32,837 nt of DNA from Treponema sp. (lineage in GTDB: Bacteria; Spirochaetota; Spirochaetia; Treponematales; Breznakiellaceae). Position numbers and translations under genes: made by a program. Of the stretch, positions 6,500-15,035 are shown piece after piece; the stretch's first letter is position 1, and every line of letters begins with the position of its first letter. The notes beneath the pieces were generated by a model that saw only the letters and a list, made by a program, of their open reading frames with translations, was not told where the DNA came from and made no database searches. The stretch spans positions 1 through 32,837 of the forward strand of contig JAITIK010000050.1 in assembly GCA_031279555.1 (NCBI GenBank), written 5' to 3'.

Positions 6500-7778
6500 T
6501 CAGTCGACGTAGACTATGGTTCCCAGGCCTTTCAAATGCTCCGGCGTCCCGTCGCCGAATCTGATCGGGAAGTAGCTCCCCATGCCTACGCCCCCGCCGG
6601 TGGCGTTTCCCGCTCCGTCCAACTAGGGCTGGTCGTCCGGGGTGTTATACAGCCCGTTCTTGATGGTCCAGGTCCTTCCTCCAAAAGACTTCGGGGCGCC
6701 AAACGCCCGGTATTTCATTTCAAACCGGATCAACCCGTCCACATGCTTTTGCGGGAGAGGGATGAACGTCTGGGTCTCGCTGTTGTAGTTGAGACCAGCC
6801 AATACAGGCGTAGCTAGTGTATACGTATGCCGATTATCATCTAAGACAGAGAAAGTGGCAAGCAGCTTAGTTGTGAAGTCCATAGGGCTAAACCAATCGT
6901 AGATATACCGGGGCTGCAAGCGGATCACCGGCTCACTGTCAAAGGTGATCTTCGTATTAGCGCCGAAGGGGAGGGCGCCCGTCGTCATGGCGTCAGCCAG
7001 AATTAACGGCGTAAATCCGTCAAGCTCAAGACATACGCAAAATATAAAATAGAGACTCGCGACAGCCTCAGCCTTCAGGTGAATATACCGGTGTTCTATG
7101 GAGCCAGAGGCTGCGGCCGGCGGCGGCCCGTTACCATCCATCGCATACATATCCATAACCTGTATGGAGAAGTCACCAGCATCCCCGGCTAGTACTGCTG
7201 GCTGTACTTGCAAGTCTTGCAACGCAAGATTCGTGTCCCACTGGGGCGGGAAAGCCGCGACCTCTATCGCAATCACGTTCGCTTTGCCGGCTTCAATATT
7301 CACGGGTCCCTTGCCGGCGTCCTTATCATCGGCGCTGTTGTTCCTTCCTAAATACCCGCCTCCCACAAGGATTCGGCCAATCCCGGCCAGGAGCAGAACC
7401 TCGTAAGGCCCGCCGACGGGAACCGCCACGCTTATATACCCTTGGCCGGCGGTCCCCTCGCCCCGGTAGTACAGGTCGTTAGCCGGGCTAGGGTCGCCAA
7501 TCTTCCTGAACACCGCCTCGTAGGAATCCACGAAATGCTCCACGGCGTCAGGGCTTATGGACCTGGCGGCGCTTTGGCTTTTCTGGGGCAGCTTCACCTT
7601 CACCGCGACCACATCCCCGTTGTTATAGCCGATTTCAGGCGCTACGTTTTCAGACGCTTCGGGGGGGGGGGGGGGGATTGCCGAGCCAGCCGTCGCCGCA
7701 GGAGACCAAGGCCGCCAGAGCCGCCGCCGCGACAAGGACGATGTGAAAACGCCCCGCCTTCGCTTCAATGTGTTGCAT
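6500..7778 (-). CDS. Treponemal lipoprotein, out of frame at a poly-C/G tract (phase-variable or pseudogene)
   Basis: The start at 7778 is fixed by AAGGAG (plus-strand CTCCTT 7785-7790) and by a lipoprotein signal: M-Q-H-I-E-A-K-A-G-R-F, then a hydrophobic H-region, then L-V-S-C with the lipid Cys at residue 27. Codons 35 onward are a run of 16 C (minus strand), which puts the upstream part out of frame: as read it stops at TGA three codons after the run. Fifteen C would join it to the long frame A-S-E-N-V-A-P-E-I-G-Y-N, which continues through S-I-S-P-D-A-V-E-H-F-V-D-S-Y-E-A-V-F-R and Y-E-V-L-L-L-A-G-I-G-R, a pattern I associate with large secreted protein families of treponemes. TAG at 6625-6623 interrupts; the same frame then runs 40 more codons (G-G-G-V-G-M-G-S-Y...) to TGA at 6502-6500. 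Function unknown; probably surface-exposed. Confidence 0.65.
7661..7676. repeat. Poly-G tract of 16, probable phase-variation switch
   Basis: Sixteen consecutive G on the plus strand (C on the coding strand) lie just behind the signal peptide and lipobox of the minus-strand lipoprotein gene. Lengths of 12, 15 or 18 restore one continuous frame; 16 gives an early stop, so this sequence represents an OFF state. Homopolymers of this length are prone to slipped-strand mispairing, and poly-G tracts are known variation devices in T. pallidum. Confidence 0.75.
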
Positions 7779-7892
7779 AACACGCTCCTTAAAAAAAACA
7801 GTCTCTCTCCGCAAGAAGAGGGTTTTCGCCCGGCGGACCCAAACCTAGGGATCGCCTGGCGTCCGCGCCTAACGCATAGGGCGGAATTCTTA

Positions 7893-7927
7893 TATAGCAT
7901 AGTATAGCATAGAATGTATGAATGCAA
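7893..7927 (-). promoter_or_regulatory. Possible lipoprotein promoter over a tandem 10-bp repeat
   Basis: On the plus strand TATAGCATAG occurs twice in tandem (7893-7902, 7903-7912). On the minus strand these copies form the -10 region: TTGCAT (7927-7922) is followed by TATACT at 15 nt or TACTAT at 17 nt. A change in copy number would reposition the -10 box relative to the -35 box. The leader would be about 115 nt. The promoter is a weak match and unproven. Confidence 0.35.
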
Positions 7928-8365
7928 GCCAGTTTCTATCGAAAATTTGTATAAATTTTTACGAGGGGCTTTGGCGGGGCGCGTCCGGCGGGGCGCGGCG
8001 GAGCGGTTAGCCTTTAGGCGCGGGCTTGCCGCCGGGCTGATTGCCCGGCTTGCCCTGCAAAGGTTCCGCTTCTTCCCATCCCGCTATTCCCACGGCGGCG
8101 GCGCCCACGCCCGCGGACATTGATACCCGCGCCGCGTATGGCTCTCAAAGTTCCAGAGATGTATCGCCGCGTTCCTATCACGGTCATGCTGAGTCCCGCG
8201 CCGCGGACACGCCCGACGCGAAGCGCTTGCAAGGCTGTTGGGGGCGATCCTCCTCGCCCCCAGGTTTCCACAGCAAGCGCGGCCATCAGGTTTGCGGCCC
8301 CTGCCGGCCGCAAGGGAAAGGGCCGCGCCCTCTTCCCGTTACCGGCGCCTTCCTTTCATTTGTTG
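7928..8365. other. GC-rich intergenic stretch without a recognisable gene
   Basis: Several overlapping frames are open on both strands only because stop codons are rare at this GC content. None has a ribosome-binding site, consistent codon use or a familiar motif. The minus-strand frame at 8014-8313 (M-T-V-I-G-T-R-R-Y-I-S-G-T-L) may be part of a dispersed repeat rather than a protein; I cannot show this from one copy. Confidence 0.4.
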
Positions 8366-8394
8366 TTGATATCCCGCGCTTTTTGTAGTATATT
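8366..8394 (+). promoter_or_regulatory. Strong promoter immediately before the sugar-transferase ATG
   Basis: TTGATA (8366-8371), a 17-nt spacer and TATATT (8389-8394) make a near-consensus sigma-70 promoter. The start codon is at 8401, six bases after the -10 box, exactly where transcription should begin. There is no Shine-Dalgarno sequence before this ATG. Together these predict a leaderless mRNA. Confidence 0.7.
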
Positions 8395-8400
8395 AACGCT

Positions 8401-9843
8401 ATGACGTTGACCCAATATGAGGCGTGGTATTCATCTCATTTCCATAGAACTAGTTCGGCGCTGACAGCTTTCTCTTTTATTATCGCGGATTTTTTTGGCG
8501 TTATGCTTTCCTTTGGCGCCGGATTTTTTCTGGTCAATCTCTATGACATGTCGCTCATCAAATTTAGATCGTTTGTGATGTACGCGCCTTATTTGCCGGC
8601 TTTTGTCCTTTTGTTTTGGATAAACGGGTTGTATCCGGGCATTGCGCTTGCGCCGGCTGAGGAACTGCGCTCGTTTGGACTGGGGTCTATTATCGCGCAT
8701 GGGGGCATCATCTTCTCCCGTTTCATTGAAGACGGGGAATTCGACGCGATTTCGGTCGCGTTTATCCTCAGTTTTGTATGTTCGTGTTTTATACTTTTAT
8801 TGTGCCGTTCTTGTATGCGAAGCGTGATGAGCAAGGCAAAGTTGGGAGGCATTCCCGCGGTGATATACGGGAACGGCCGCATGGCCCATCTTGTCATTGA
8901 TCGGCTCTTTAAAAGAAGGTACGCGGGGTATGCGCCAGCCCTCGTTTTGGATGACGACAAAGCGGGAATCGACATGTACGCGGGCGTTCCGGTTATTCAT
9001 GACATCAGCATTGGCGGCGCCATCGTACAAAAATTCAAAATCAGGATGGCTATTATTGCCATGCCTTTGGCGAACATCGAAGAAATCGCCCATTTGCTCA
9101 ATAAATCGCTTTCAGCGTTTAGGTATACGGTCATTGTGCCGGACTTCTTCAATATCGCCAATATTTGGATGAAAGTGCGCGATTTTGACGGCATACTTGG
9201 GTTTGTTACCAGTCATAAACTGAAGATGTTTTGGAACTTGGGCGTGAAAAGAATCATAGACGTGGCGTTGACGCTCATAGGGGGAGCGATTATACTGCCA
9301 TTCCTGCTTCTCATTGCGGCGCTGATTAAGCTCTCTTCCCCGGGTCCCGTTCTCTATGGACACACGCGGGTTGGTCAGAACGGCAAGCTTTTCACCGCCT
9401 GGAAATTCCGTTCCATGAAAGCGGATGCCAAAGAGCAATTGCAAAAACTCCTCGATTCCGCTCCCGCGATTCGGGAGGAGTGGGAGTTGAATCATAAGTT
9501 AAAAGACGATCCGAGGGTGACTGCTGTTGGGAAAATACTGAGGAAATTCAGCCTTGATGAATTTCCCCAACTCATCAATGTGTTGAAAGGGGAGATGAGC
9601 CTTGTGGGCCCGCGCCCTATCGTTGAAGCGGAAGCGGCGAAATACGGAGAGGATTTTGAGCGCATTTTTTCGGTAAAGCCTGGTATGACCGGGTTGTGGC
9701 AGGTTTCAGGACGCTCGGACACGGACTATGCCGAACGGGTGGCGTATGACACATATTATATGCAAAGCTGGTCCATTTGGCTTGACGTGTGGATTTTGTA
9801 TAAAACCATTGGAGTCGTCCTCCGGGGCAAAGGAGCGTATTAA
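8401..9843 (+). CDS. Polyprenyl-phosphate hexose-1-phosphate transferase (WbaP/CpsE-type sugar transferase)
   Basis: This 480-residue membrane enzyme should transfer a sugar-1-phosphate from a UDP-sugar to undecaprenyl phosphate, the first step in making a surface polysaccharide repeat. The N-terminal part has several hydrophobic segments (about residues 20-150). A Rossmann-like CoA-binding_3 region follows (about 155-260: [14 protein letters not shown]). From residue 281 comes the bacterial sugar transferase domain: [13 protein letters not shown] with a re-entrant membrane helix, then [23 protein letters not shown], the catalytic [22 protein letters not shown], and [12 protein letters not shown]. 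All hallmark motifs are intact. It overlaps the next gene by one base (TAATG). Substrate sugar unknown. Confidence 0.9.
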   Translation: MTLTQYEAWYSSHFHRTSSALTAFSFIIADFFGVMLSFGAGFFLVNLYDMSLIKFRSFVMYAPYLPAFVLLFWINGLYPGIALAPAEELRSFGLGSIIAHGGIIFSRFIEDGEFDAISVAFILSFVCSCFILLLCRSCMRSVMSKAKLGGIPAVIYGNGRMAHLVIDRLFKRRYAGYAPALVLDDDKAGIDMYAGVPVIHDISIGGAIVQKFKIRMAIIAMPLANIEEIAHLLNKSLSAFRYTVIVPDFFNIANIWMKVRDFDGILGFVTSHKLKMFWNLGVKRIIDVALTLIGGAIILPFLLLIAALIKLSSPGPVLYGHTRVGQNGKLFTAWKFRSMKADAKEQLQKLLDSAPAIREEWELNHKLKDDPRVTAVGKILRKFSLDEFPQLINVLKGEMSLVGPRPIVEAEAAKYGEDFERIFSVKPGMTGLWQVSGRSDTDYAERVAYDTYYMQSWSIWLDVWILYKTIGVVLRGKGAY

Positions 9844-10631
9844 TGTTTTTTCTTGGGAAAAACAGGGGAGCGGGCGGTTTTTGTTTCGTCCTGTGGATAT
9901 TCATCATGGCGGAGCCGGGGTTTGGGCAAGCCCGCTCATTTAATGATGTTTTTCCAGAATTAGATGAAGAAAAAAAACAAATCGTTTTATCGGCTGGCAG
10001 TTTTGTCGCCGCTGGAAAAGAGCTTCCGTTGCAGCGCGTTGTTCCGGCGGGGTACGAGCTTGCCGTTCAGCAGGCCATTCTCAAAAACGCCTATATAACG
10101 GAAAGCATCGCGTTTATTCCGTCTAAAAAGGTGACGATTCTCACTATCTACAACGCCATTCAGAATATCCGGGGCATAAAAGGCATCCTCTATCATTCGG
10201 CGACAAAAAACGCTGATGTTCCGCTTTTTGAAGACGCGACCCGCATTAAAAGCGCCAGAGATACGTCCGCGCTTCCTGATCCGCCGCGAGCGTCCGCAAC
10301 GCCCGATGCGGAGACATGGTACGTACGGCTGAAAGACGCCAATTTTGGCAATTCCTATTACCGCGTTGACATTGCCGCCAACAACAGGGCGATTATATGT
10401 ACGCTCGCAAATTTTAGGGATATTTCTTTTTTATTTGTACCGGTCATCAAGAAAGAGAAGTTTATCGCCCAGTTCTATTTTGAGCCGGTCGTCAGCGGGC
10501 TTGTTATTTACAGCGCCGCAAGCGCGGATGTAAGTGATTTTCTCGCATCAAGAATCCATGTGCCTTCGGCGGTGCAGAAGCGGCTTGAGGTGATCAAGCG
10601 GTGGGTGATTGACGGGCTTGGAACAGAATAG
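9843..10631 (+). CDS. Secreted treponemal protein of unknown function
   Basis: This 262-residue protein starts with a basic stretch, a hydrophobic core (G-F-C-F-V-L-W-I-F-I-M) and a plausible signal peptidase site after F-G-Q-A, so it is likely exported. The mature part mixes strands and helices: V-P-A-G-Y-E-L-A-V-Q-Q-A, I-Q-N-I-R-G-I-K-G-I-L-Y-H-S, W-Y-V-R-L-K-D-A-N-F-G-N-S-Y-Y-R-V-D-I. I recall it as a family conserved in treponemes, possibly the one catalogued as DUF6675, but cannot verify the number. No catalytic motif is evident. Its ATG overlaps the stop of the sugar-transferase gene, implying translational coupling and perhaps a shared envelope role. The nucleoside kinase follows after 66 nt. 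Confidence 0.7.
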   Translation: MFFLGKNRGAGGFCFVLWIFIMAEPGFGQARSFNDVFPELDEEKKQIVLSAGSFVAAGKELPLQRVVPAGYELAVQQAILKNAYITESIAFIPSKKVTILTIYNAIQNIRGIKGILYHSATKNADVPLFEDATRIKSARDTSALPDPPRASATPDAETWYVRLKDANFGNSYYRVDIAANNRAIICTLANFRDISFLFVPVIKKEKFIAQFYFEPVVSGLVIYSAASADVSDFLASRIHVPSAVQKRLEVIKRWVIDGLGTE

Positions 10632-10697
10632 CCTGTGGACGTGGCGGACGTTGTCCGGCGGACTTCGTCCGTGAAAAAAATGACAAAAGAAGGATAT

Positions 10698-12356
10698 ATG
10701 GTGAGAGTAACTTTTCCAGACAATACGGCGCTTCCCTGCGAATTCGGCGCGAAGATTGAAAGCGTCGCCGGATATTTCGGCGAGCGAAAAGCAGGAGCGG
10801 AACTTATGGCGGTACGGGTGAACAATGAAATCCTCCCGCTTTCCGCGCCGCTTGTGGTGAACGCCCGCCTTGAGCCGGTAACCCGTGACAGCGTGGAAGG
10901 GATGGTCATTTACCGGCGTTCTTTGGCCTTCCTGCTCGCCTTGTCCGCGCGCGCCCTCTTTTCCGAAGAGCGGCTTTCCATAGGACATTCGCTCGGCAGG
11001 AGTTACTACTACACGTTTGCTGATGGAAAGGTTCCTTCCGCACAGGAAATCGAGGGCTTAAAAAATGGCATGAAGGTGTTGGTGAAAAAAAACCTCCCCA
11101 TTGATTTCCATTATCTTGCCTATGCGGAGGCGATGGAGATTTTTGCCAACAATAAACAGTACGAGACGAGTCTGCTTTTGGAACAGCGCAGCGAATCAAA
11201 TGTGCCGGTGAACGAGTGCGACGGATGGACAGACCTCTATATTGGCCCCCTTGCGCCGGGAACCGGTCTTCTCACCGCCTTTGATCTTATGAAATATCAA
11301 GACGGCTTTCTGCTCAGGTTTCCGGGAACCGGCAAAGGCAATGAAATTGGCGAGTTTGAGGATCATCCGGTGATATTTTCCGTATACCGCGAACATAAAA
11401 ATTGGGGGCGCGTTATAGGCGTCAACGTGGTCGGACACCTCAACAAACTGGTTGCGGAGCGTACCGTCAAGGACTACATCGGGGTTGCGGAGGCGTTTCA
11501 GGCAAAGAAACTCGCTGAGATAGCGGACAAGATTTATGCGAAGCGGGACACGGTCAAGGCGGTGTTTATAGCGGGGCCGTCGAGTTCCGGCAAGACTACG
11601 ACGGCAAAGCGTCTTTCCATTCAGTTGAAGGCGCTGGGCATTGAACCTATCGCGGTCAGCCTTGACGATTACTATATAAACGCGGACAAAACGCCCCGTG
11701 ATGAGAATGGCCAGCCTGATTTTGAGCGTCTTGAGGCGCTTGACGTGCCGCACTTAAACAAGCAGCTTCTTTCCCTTTTCAAGGGAGAAGAGATAACCTT
11801 GCCTGTGTACGATTTCAAGACGGGCAGGCGCCGGGAGTCAGGCGGAAAATCCATCAGACTGGGGGAAAAGTCCATGCTGATTGTCGAAGGCATCCACGGC
11901 TTGAATGACGCCCTCACCCCGCTTGTTGATAAAAGCGTCAAGTTCAAGCTCTATGTTTCCGCGCTTACCCAACTGAATCTTGACGGACACAACCGCATTC
12001 CCACAAGCGACAACCGGCTTATCAGGCGCATGGTGCGCGATTACCAGTTCAGAGGCGCCAGCGCGGCGAAGACGATCCACATGTGGAGCAATGTACAACA
12101 GGGCGAGAGGAAGCACATTTTTCCGTTCCAGAATTTTGCGGACGCGGCGTTTAACTCGGCGCTTGACTATGAGCTTGGGGCGCTCAAGGTCTACGCGGAG
12201 CCGCTTTTGCGTTCCATAAAACCCAATCTCCGCAGCTATGCGGAGGCGGTGCGGCTCCGCTCATTTCTGGAAAACTTCGCCGCCATCCCGCCCCAGTATG
12301 TGCCCGGGCAGAGCATCTTGCGCGAATTTATCGGGGAGAGCGAGTTTAAGTATTGA
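10698..12356 (+). CDS. Nucleoside (uridine-type) kinase with N-terminal TGS and ThrRS-like region
   Basis: ATG 10698 is chosen over the GTG at 10635 because AGAAGGA lies just upstream and the TGS-like ubiquitin fold begins at once (V-R-V-T-F-P-D-N-T-A). The 552-residue protein then has a region like the second additional domain of threonyl-tRNA synthetase (S-I-G-H-S-L-G-R-S-Y-Y-Y). The C-terminal half is a phosphoribulokinase/uridine kinase domain with Walker A G-P-S-S-S-G-K-T-T at residues 293-301, the substrate loop L-D-D-Y-Y-I-N, and Y-D-F-K-T-G-R-R. It should phosphorylate a nucleoside (probably uridine/cytidine) with a nucleotide triphosphate, in pyrimidine salvage. This TGS-PRK architecture is common in anaerobic firmicutes and spirochaetes; the role of its N-terminal half is not known. 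Confidence 0.85.
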   Translation: MVRVTFPDNTALPCEFGAKIESVAGYFGERKAGAELMAVRVNNEILPLSAPLVVNARLEPVTRDSVEGMVIYRRSLAFLLALSARALFSEERLSIGHSLGRSYYYTFADGKVPSAQEIEGLKNGMKVLVKKNLPIDFHYLAYAEAMEIFANNKQYETSLLLEQRSESNVPVNECDGWTDLYIGPLAPGTGLLTAFDLMKYQDGFLLRFPGTGKGNEIGEFEDHPVIFSVYREHKNWGRVIGVNVVGHLNKLVAERTVKDYIGVAEAFQAKKLAEIADKIYAKRDTVKAVFIAGPSSSGKTTTAKRLSIQLKALGIEPIAVSLDDYYINADKTPRDENGQPDFERLEALDVPHLNKQLLSLFKGEEITLPVYDFKTGRRRESGGKSIRLGEKSMLIVEGIHGLNDALTPLVDKSVKFKLYVSALTQLNLDGHNRIPTSDNRLIRRMVRDYQFRGASAAKTIHMWSNVQQGERKHIFPFQNFADAAFNSALDYELGALKVYAEPLLRSIKPNLRSYAEAVRLRSFLENFAAIPPQYVPGQSILREFIGESEFKY

Positions 12357-12403
12357 TGTATCCGTCTTATGGGACGCCGCATCAGGACGCATTTAAAAGT
12401 CTC

Positions 12404-12432
12404 TTGACAAATATTTAAAAATTTGCTATCTT
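12404..12432 (+). promoter_or_regulatory. Promoter of tRNA-His
   Basis: TTGACA (12404-12409), a 17-nt spacer and TATCTT (12427-12432) lie 11 nt before the tRNA. The -35 box is a perfect consensus match. Confidence 0.75.
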
Positions 12433-12442
12433 TACTGCATAC

Positions 12443-12515
12443 GGTGGATGTAGCTCAGGGGTAGAGTCCCAGATTGTGGATCTGGTCGTCGCGGGTTCGA
12501 ACCCCGTCATCCACC
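12443..12515 (+). tRNA. tRNA-His (anticodon GTG)
   Basis: A full cloverleaf can be folded. The acceptor stem GTGGATG (12444-12450) pairs with CATCCAC (12508-12514), with the extra G-1 at 12443 opposite C73 at 12515, the identity element of tRNA-His. The anticodon stem CCAGA/TCTGG encloses a loop with GTG at 12476-12478, and the T arm has the standard TTCGAAC loop. CCA is not encoded. The 3' end overlaps the stop codon of the convergent capA-like gene. Confidence 0.95.
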
Positions 12516-13850
12516 CTCTTTTCCCCCTAATGTTGTCGGCGCCGCAACGGGTTGATGCGTTGGATATTCAATCATCATATCCCCTAACACTTGTTTTGCC
12601 AATGATGTGAAATACCGGACGCTTACATTTTTGCCTTGCAGGGCGCGGAGGTGCTTTGCGGCGGTTTCGTCGGAATATGCGTAGAGGGGATACACCTTGA
12701 AATTGGTGTAGCCTTTCTCGTAATGGGTGACGAGCGGCAGTACGCCCGCGCTTTCAATGGAAATCGCCCCTTCATGTTTTTTTATCTTCAGCGTCAACAT
12801 GCCGCCGAGCAGGGTGGGGCTTTCCGCTTGAGCTGAAAGAAAATTGCCGAGCGAGTAAACGCAGAAAGTCGTGTTGCCCTCTTTCCCGGTAAGGAATACG
12901 GCTGGTTCAAGCACATGAGGATGATGGCCTATGATGACGTCGGCTTTATGATCCGCAAGCAGTTGGGCGAGCCGCTCCTGTTCTTTGTTCTGCTGGAGCC
13001 GGTATTCCTCGCCCCAGTGCATGGAAACAATAAGCAAATCGCAGTTTGGCCTCAACGCATCAAGGTCTTTTGCAATACGCTGGTCGTTGATGAGAGGAAC
13101 CAGATACGGCTTGGATTTTGGAATGGGAAGCCCGTTGGTTCCATAGGTGTAGGAGAGAAAGCCTATCTTGATATTGTTTTTTTCGATGATCACCGGGTTG
13201 CCTGACGCTTCTTCCGATCTATGAACGCCCAAACAGACGATTTCCGGATATTTATCCCAGAAATCCATAGTGGCGAAAACGGCTTTTTCGCCCTTATCCA
13301 TGATGTGATTCGTGGCGTGGTTCACCACATTGAAGCCGGCTGCGACGAGCGCGCCGCCGACGATTTGGGGCGTGTTGAATTGGGGATAGCCTGAATACCC
13401 AAAGTCCTGTCCGGCAAGCGCGGTCTCCTGATTTACAAACGCAATGTCAACGTTTTCTATAAGAGGCGCTATCTCGGAATAAAACTCTGACGGATCAACG
13501 GGGTCTTGTTTGGTGATGAGCGTAATCATGGGATCATGGTAAAGGTTGTCTCCCACCGCTACAATGGTAAGATAGTCCGCTTCCGGCGGAATGGGGCTTG
13601 TGTCAAGGGATCCTTTTTCGTCGTCCGGAATGGAGGGCGTGGTTTCGGACGACGGCTCTGTTGGGGGTCGCTTTTCTTCCGGCGGCCTCTCGCCGAGCGG
13701 TTTTTGGGTGGCGCACGAGACCGCGAATGCAAAGACGCATACGCTTAACGCGCAACGGGTGAAAAAAGAAAAGCGGATGGAGCGGCGCGTTTTTCGCTTT
13801 TTTTGCGCCGCTTTGGAACCCGCTTTGAAACAGTCCGTGTAATGCATCAT
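12507..13850 (-). CDS. CapA-family lipoprotein (poly-gamma-glutamate synthesis protein-like)
   Basis: The 447-residue protein starts at ATG 13850, with AAAGGA 5 nt upstream. It has a basic N-terminus, a hydrophobic stretch and a lipobox A-V-S-C with the lipid Cys at residue 46. A Pro/Glu-rich linker leads to a CapA/PGA_cap metallophosphatase-like domain: V-A-V-G-D-N-L-Y-H-D, V-N-Q-E-T-A-L, N-H-A-T-N-H-I-M-D, S-M-H-W-G-E-E-Y, I-G-H-H-P-H-V-L-E and Y-S-L-G-N-F, so all metal-ligand blocks are present. Family members act at the cell surface in capsule polymer attachment or in cell-envelope hydrolysis. No capB or capC is nearby, so poly-gamma-glutamate synthesis is not implied. The last codons lie within the 3' end of the opposing tRNA-His. 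Confidence 0.87.
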   Translation of the reverse strand: MMHYTDCFKAGSKAAQKKRKTRRSIRFSFFTRCALSVCVFAFAVSCATQKPLGERPPEEKRPPTEPSSETTPSIPDDEKGSLDTSPIPPEADYLTIVAVGDNLYHDPMITLITKQDPVDPSEFYSEIAPLIENVDIAFVNQETALAGQDFGYSGYPQFNTPQIVGGALVAAGFNVVNHATNHIMDKGEKAVFATMDFWDKYPEIVCLGVHRSEEASGNPVIIEKNNIKIGFLSYTYGTNGLPIPKSKPYLVPLINDQRIAKDLDALRPNCDLLIVSMHWGEEYRLQQNKEQERLAQLLADHKADVIIGHHPHVLEPAVFLTGKEGNTTFCVYSLGNFLSAQAESPTLLGGMLTLKIKKHEGAISIESAGVLPLVTHYEKGYTNFKVYPLYAYSDETAAKHLRALQGKNVSVRYFTSLAKQVLGDMMIEYPTHQPVAAPTTLGGKEGG

Positions 13851-14096
13851 ATATCCTTTTTTTGTTTTTCTTTTCTGGGTCCGAAAGTTTTTTCGGATGC
13901 TCAGTCTCGAATTTGCGCGACATAAACCCGCCCAATCGCCGGGAGGGATAGCGGGAAACGCGGCTGCCCGAAGCTGTTGCCGATATACGCGCCCTGTGGG
14001 ACGACTTGCAAACGGCTCATGGAAGCGTCGTATAGAAGTCCTGTAACGCGCTTTGCTATGACGGCTGAAAAACCGCTCCAAAGTCCGCTGTGGATT

Positions 14097-15011
14097 CTAC
14101 CGCCCGTCTTCCTGGGCGAGCGTCCGCTTTATTTGTTCCAGCGTGTAGCCTTGTTCCAGAAGCTCAATCACCCGTCGCTCGCCGAGTTGCATGCCTCTCC
14201 GCTCGCCTTCCCGCAAGTAATCCTGCCAATGGGTTCTCAACCGCTCCCTCAACTCCATTTTCGCCTCCTCAAATTCAGGATAAAAACTATACAATTCCTC
14301 ATACATTTGCCCCACTCGCTCCAGTAGCATCGCCGCGTCTCCCACGCTCAAGCGCCCGTCCCTCCGCCCGGCGGCCAAGAAACCTTCCATCTCCCGCAAC
14401 ATCCCTTTCATCTCGCCCGCCAACTCTCTCCGCCGCTCCACGTCCGCATCGGCTTTCCTCGCCTCCCTGCGGAACTTCAACAGACAGAACGGGAACAGCA
14501 ACGCCATCCCCCGCCGGTCGAGCGCCTCAAGGCTCTGATCCAACACCTTCAGCGCATCCACTTTATAGTCATGCGTGGTTTTGTCAGGAAAAACAAGCCG
14601 CACCGCCACTGTGTCCGGCGTCCTCCGGGTCGTCTCCCAATAAACAATTCGCGCGGCCGGCATGGTCAGCGTGGTGACGCTCCCGGCTGTCTGTTTAGTC
14701 TGTACGGCGTGAGCGAACCCGTACTGAAAAACGCGCAGGGCTATGCTCTCGTCGTCGTTGATCTGCGCCTCTATTAAAAAAGCGTCTCCGGCAATCGTAA
14801 CCACCATATCCGAAATGATTTTCTCAAGCCGATCCGCCTGCTCGTTGACGCTCTCGGTGGTGGCGAACGTCACTTCGCTGTCCGGCGGGTAGTTTTTGTC
14901 GAACAGCCCATTGATGAAGCGCACCAAGGCGGCGGGGCTCGCCTCTTTCAAAATCAGTTTGAACATCAAATCGAATAATTGAAGCGTCTCCCGCTCCCTG
15001 TTGTCGGCCAT
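14097..15011 (-). CDS. Rpn/PD-(D/E)XK nuclease-family protein
   Basis: ATG 15011 is chosen over an upstream in-frame start because AAGGGAA lies before it and the second copy of this gene (32766) starts at the same residue. The 304-residue protein begins A-D-N-R-E-R-E-T-L-Q-L-F-D-L-M-F-K. It has a nuclease core with I-S-D-M-V-V-T-I and F-L-I-E-A-Q-I (the D...E-x-Q signature of Rpn-type PD-(D/E)XK enzymes), and V-F-Q-Y-G-F-A-H-A. The C-terminal part is helical and charged (R-E-G-E-R-R-G-M-Q-L-G-E-R-R-V-I-E-L-L-E-Q-G-Y-T-L-E-Q-I-K), as in other family members. The family includes recombination-promoting nucleases and is often labelled as a transposase in treponemes, where many copies occur. No target or defence role can be shown here. 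capA lies 246 nt downstream on the same strand. Confidence 0.8.
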   Translation of the reverse strand: MADNRERETLQLFDLMFKLILKEASPAALVRFINGLFDKNYPPDSEVTFATTESVNEQADRLEKIISDMVVTIAGDAFLIEAQINDDESIALRVFQYGFAHAVQTKQTAGSVTTLTMPAARIVYWETTRRTPDTVAVRLVFPDKTTHDYKVDALKVLDQSLEALDRRGMALLFPFCLLKFRREARKADADVERRRELAGEMKGMLREMEGFLAAGRRDGRLSVGDAAMLLERVGQMYEELYSFYPEFEEAKMELRERLRTHWQDYLREGERRGMQLGERRVIELLEQGYTLEQIKRTLAQEDGR

Positions 15012-15035
15012 GCGAATTCCCTTTATGTACCAATA

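Noticed and set aside
7779-7927. Upstream start for the lipoprotein frame at 7927
   Set aside because: It gives a 434-codon frame that needs no slippage, but has no ribosome-binding site and no signal peptide. The AAGGAG-ATG at 7778 gives a textbook lipoprotein signal in the other frame.
8014-8388. Overlapping frames on both strands in GC-rich DNA
   Set aside because: No ribosome-binding sites, no motifs, and frames on both strands are equally open.
10635-10697. GTG 10635 as start of the nucleoside kinase
   Set aside because: No ribosome-binding site, and the extra 21 residues precede the TGS fold. ATG 10698 has AGAAGGA at proper spacing.
13851-14081. Upstream extension of the capA-like gene
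   Set aside because: It would bury the lipoprotein signal more than 100 residues inside the protein; AAAGGA stands before ATG 13850.
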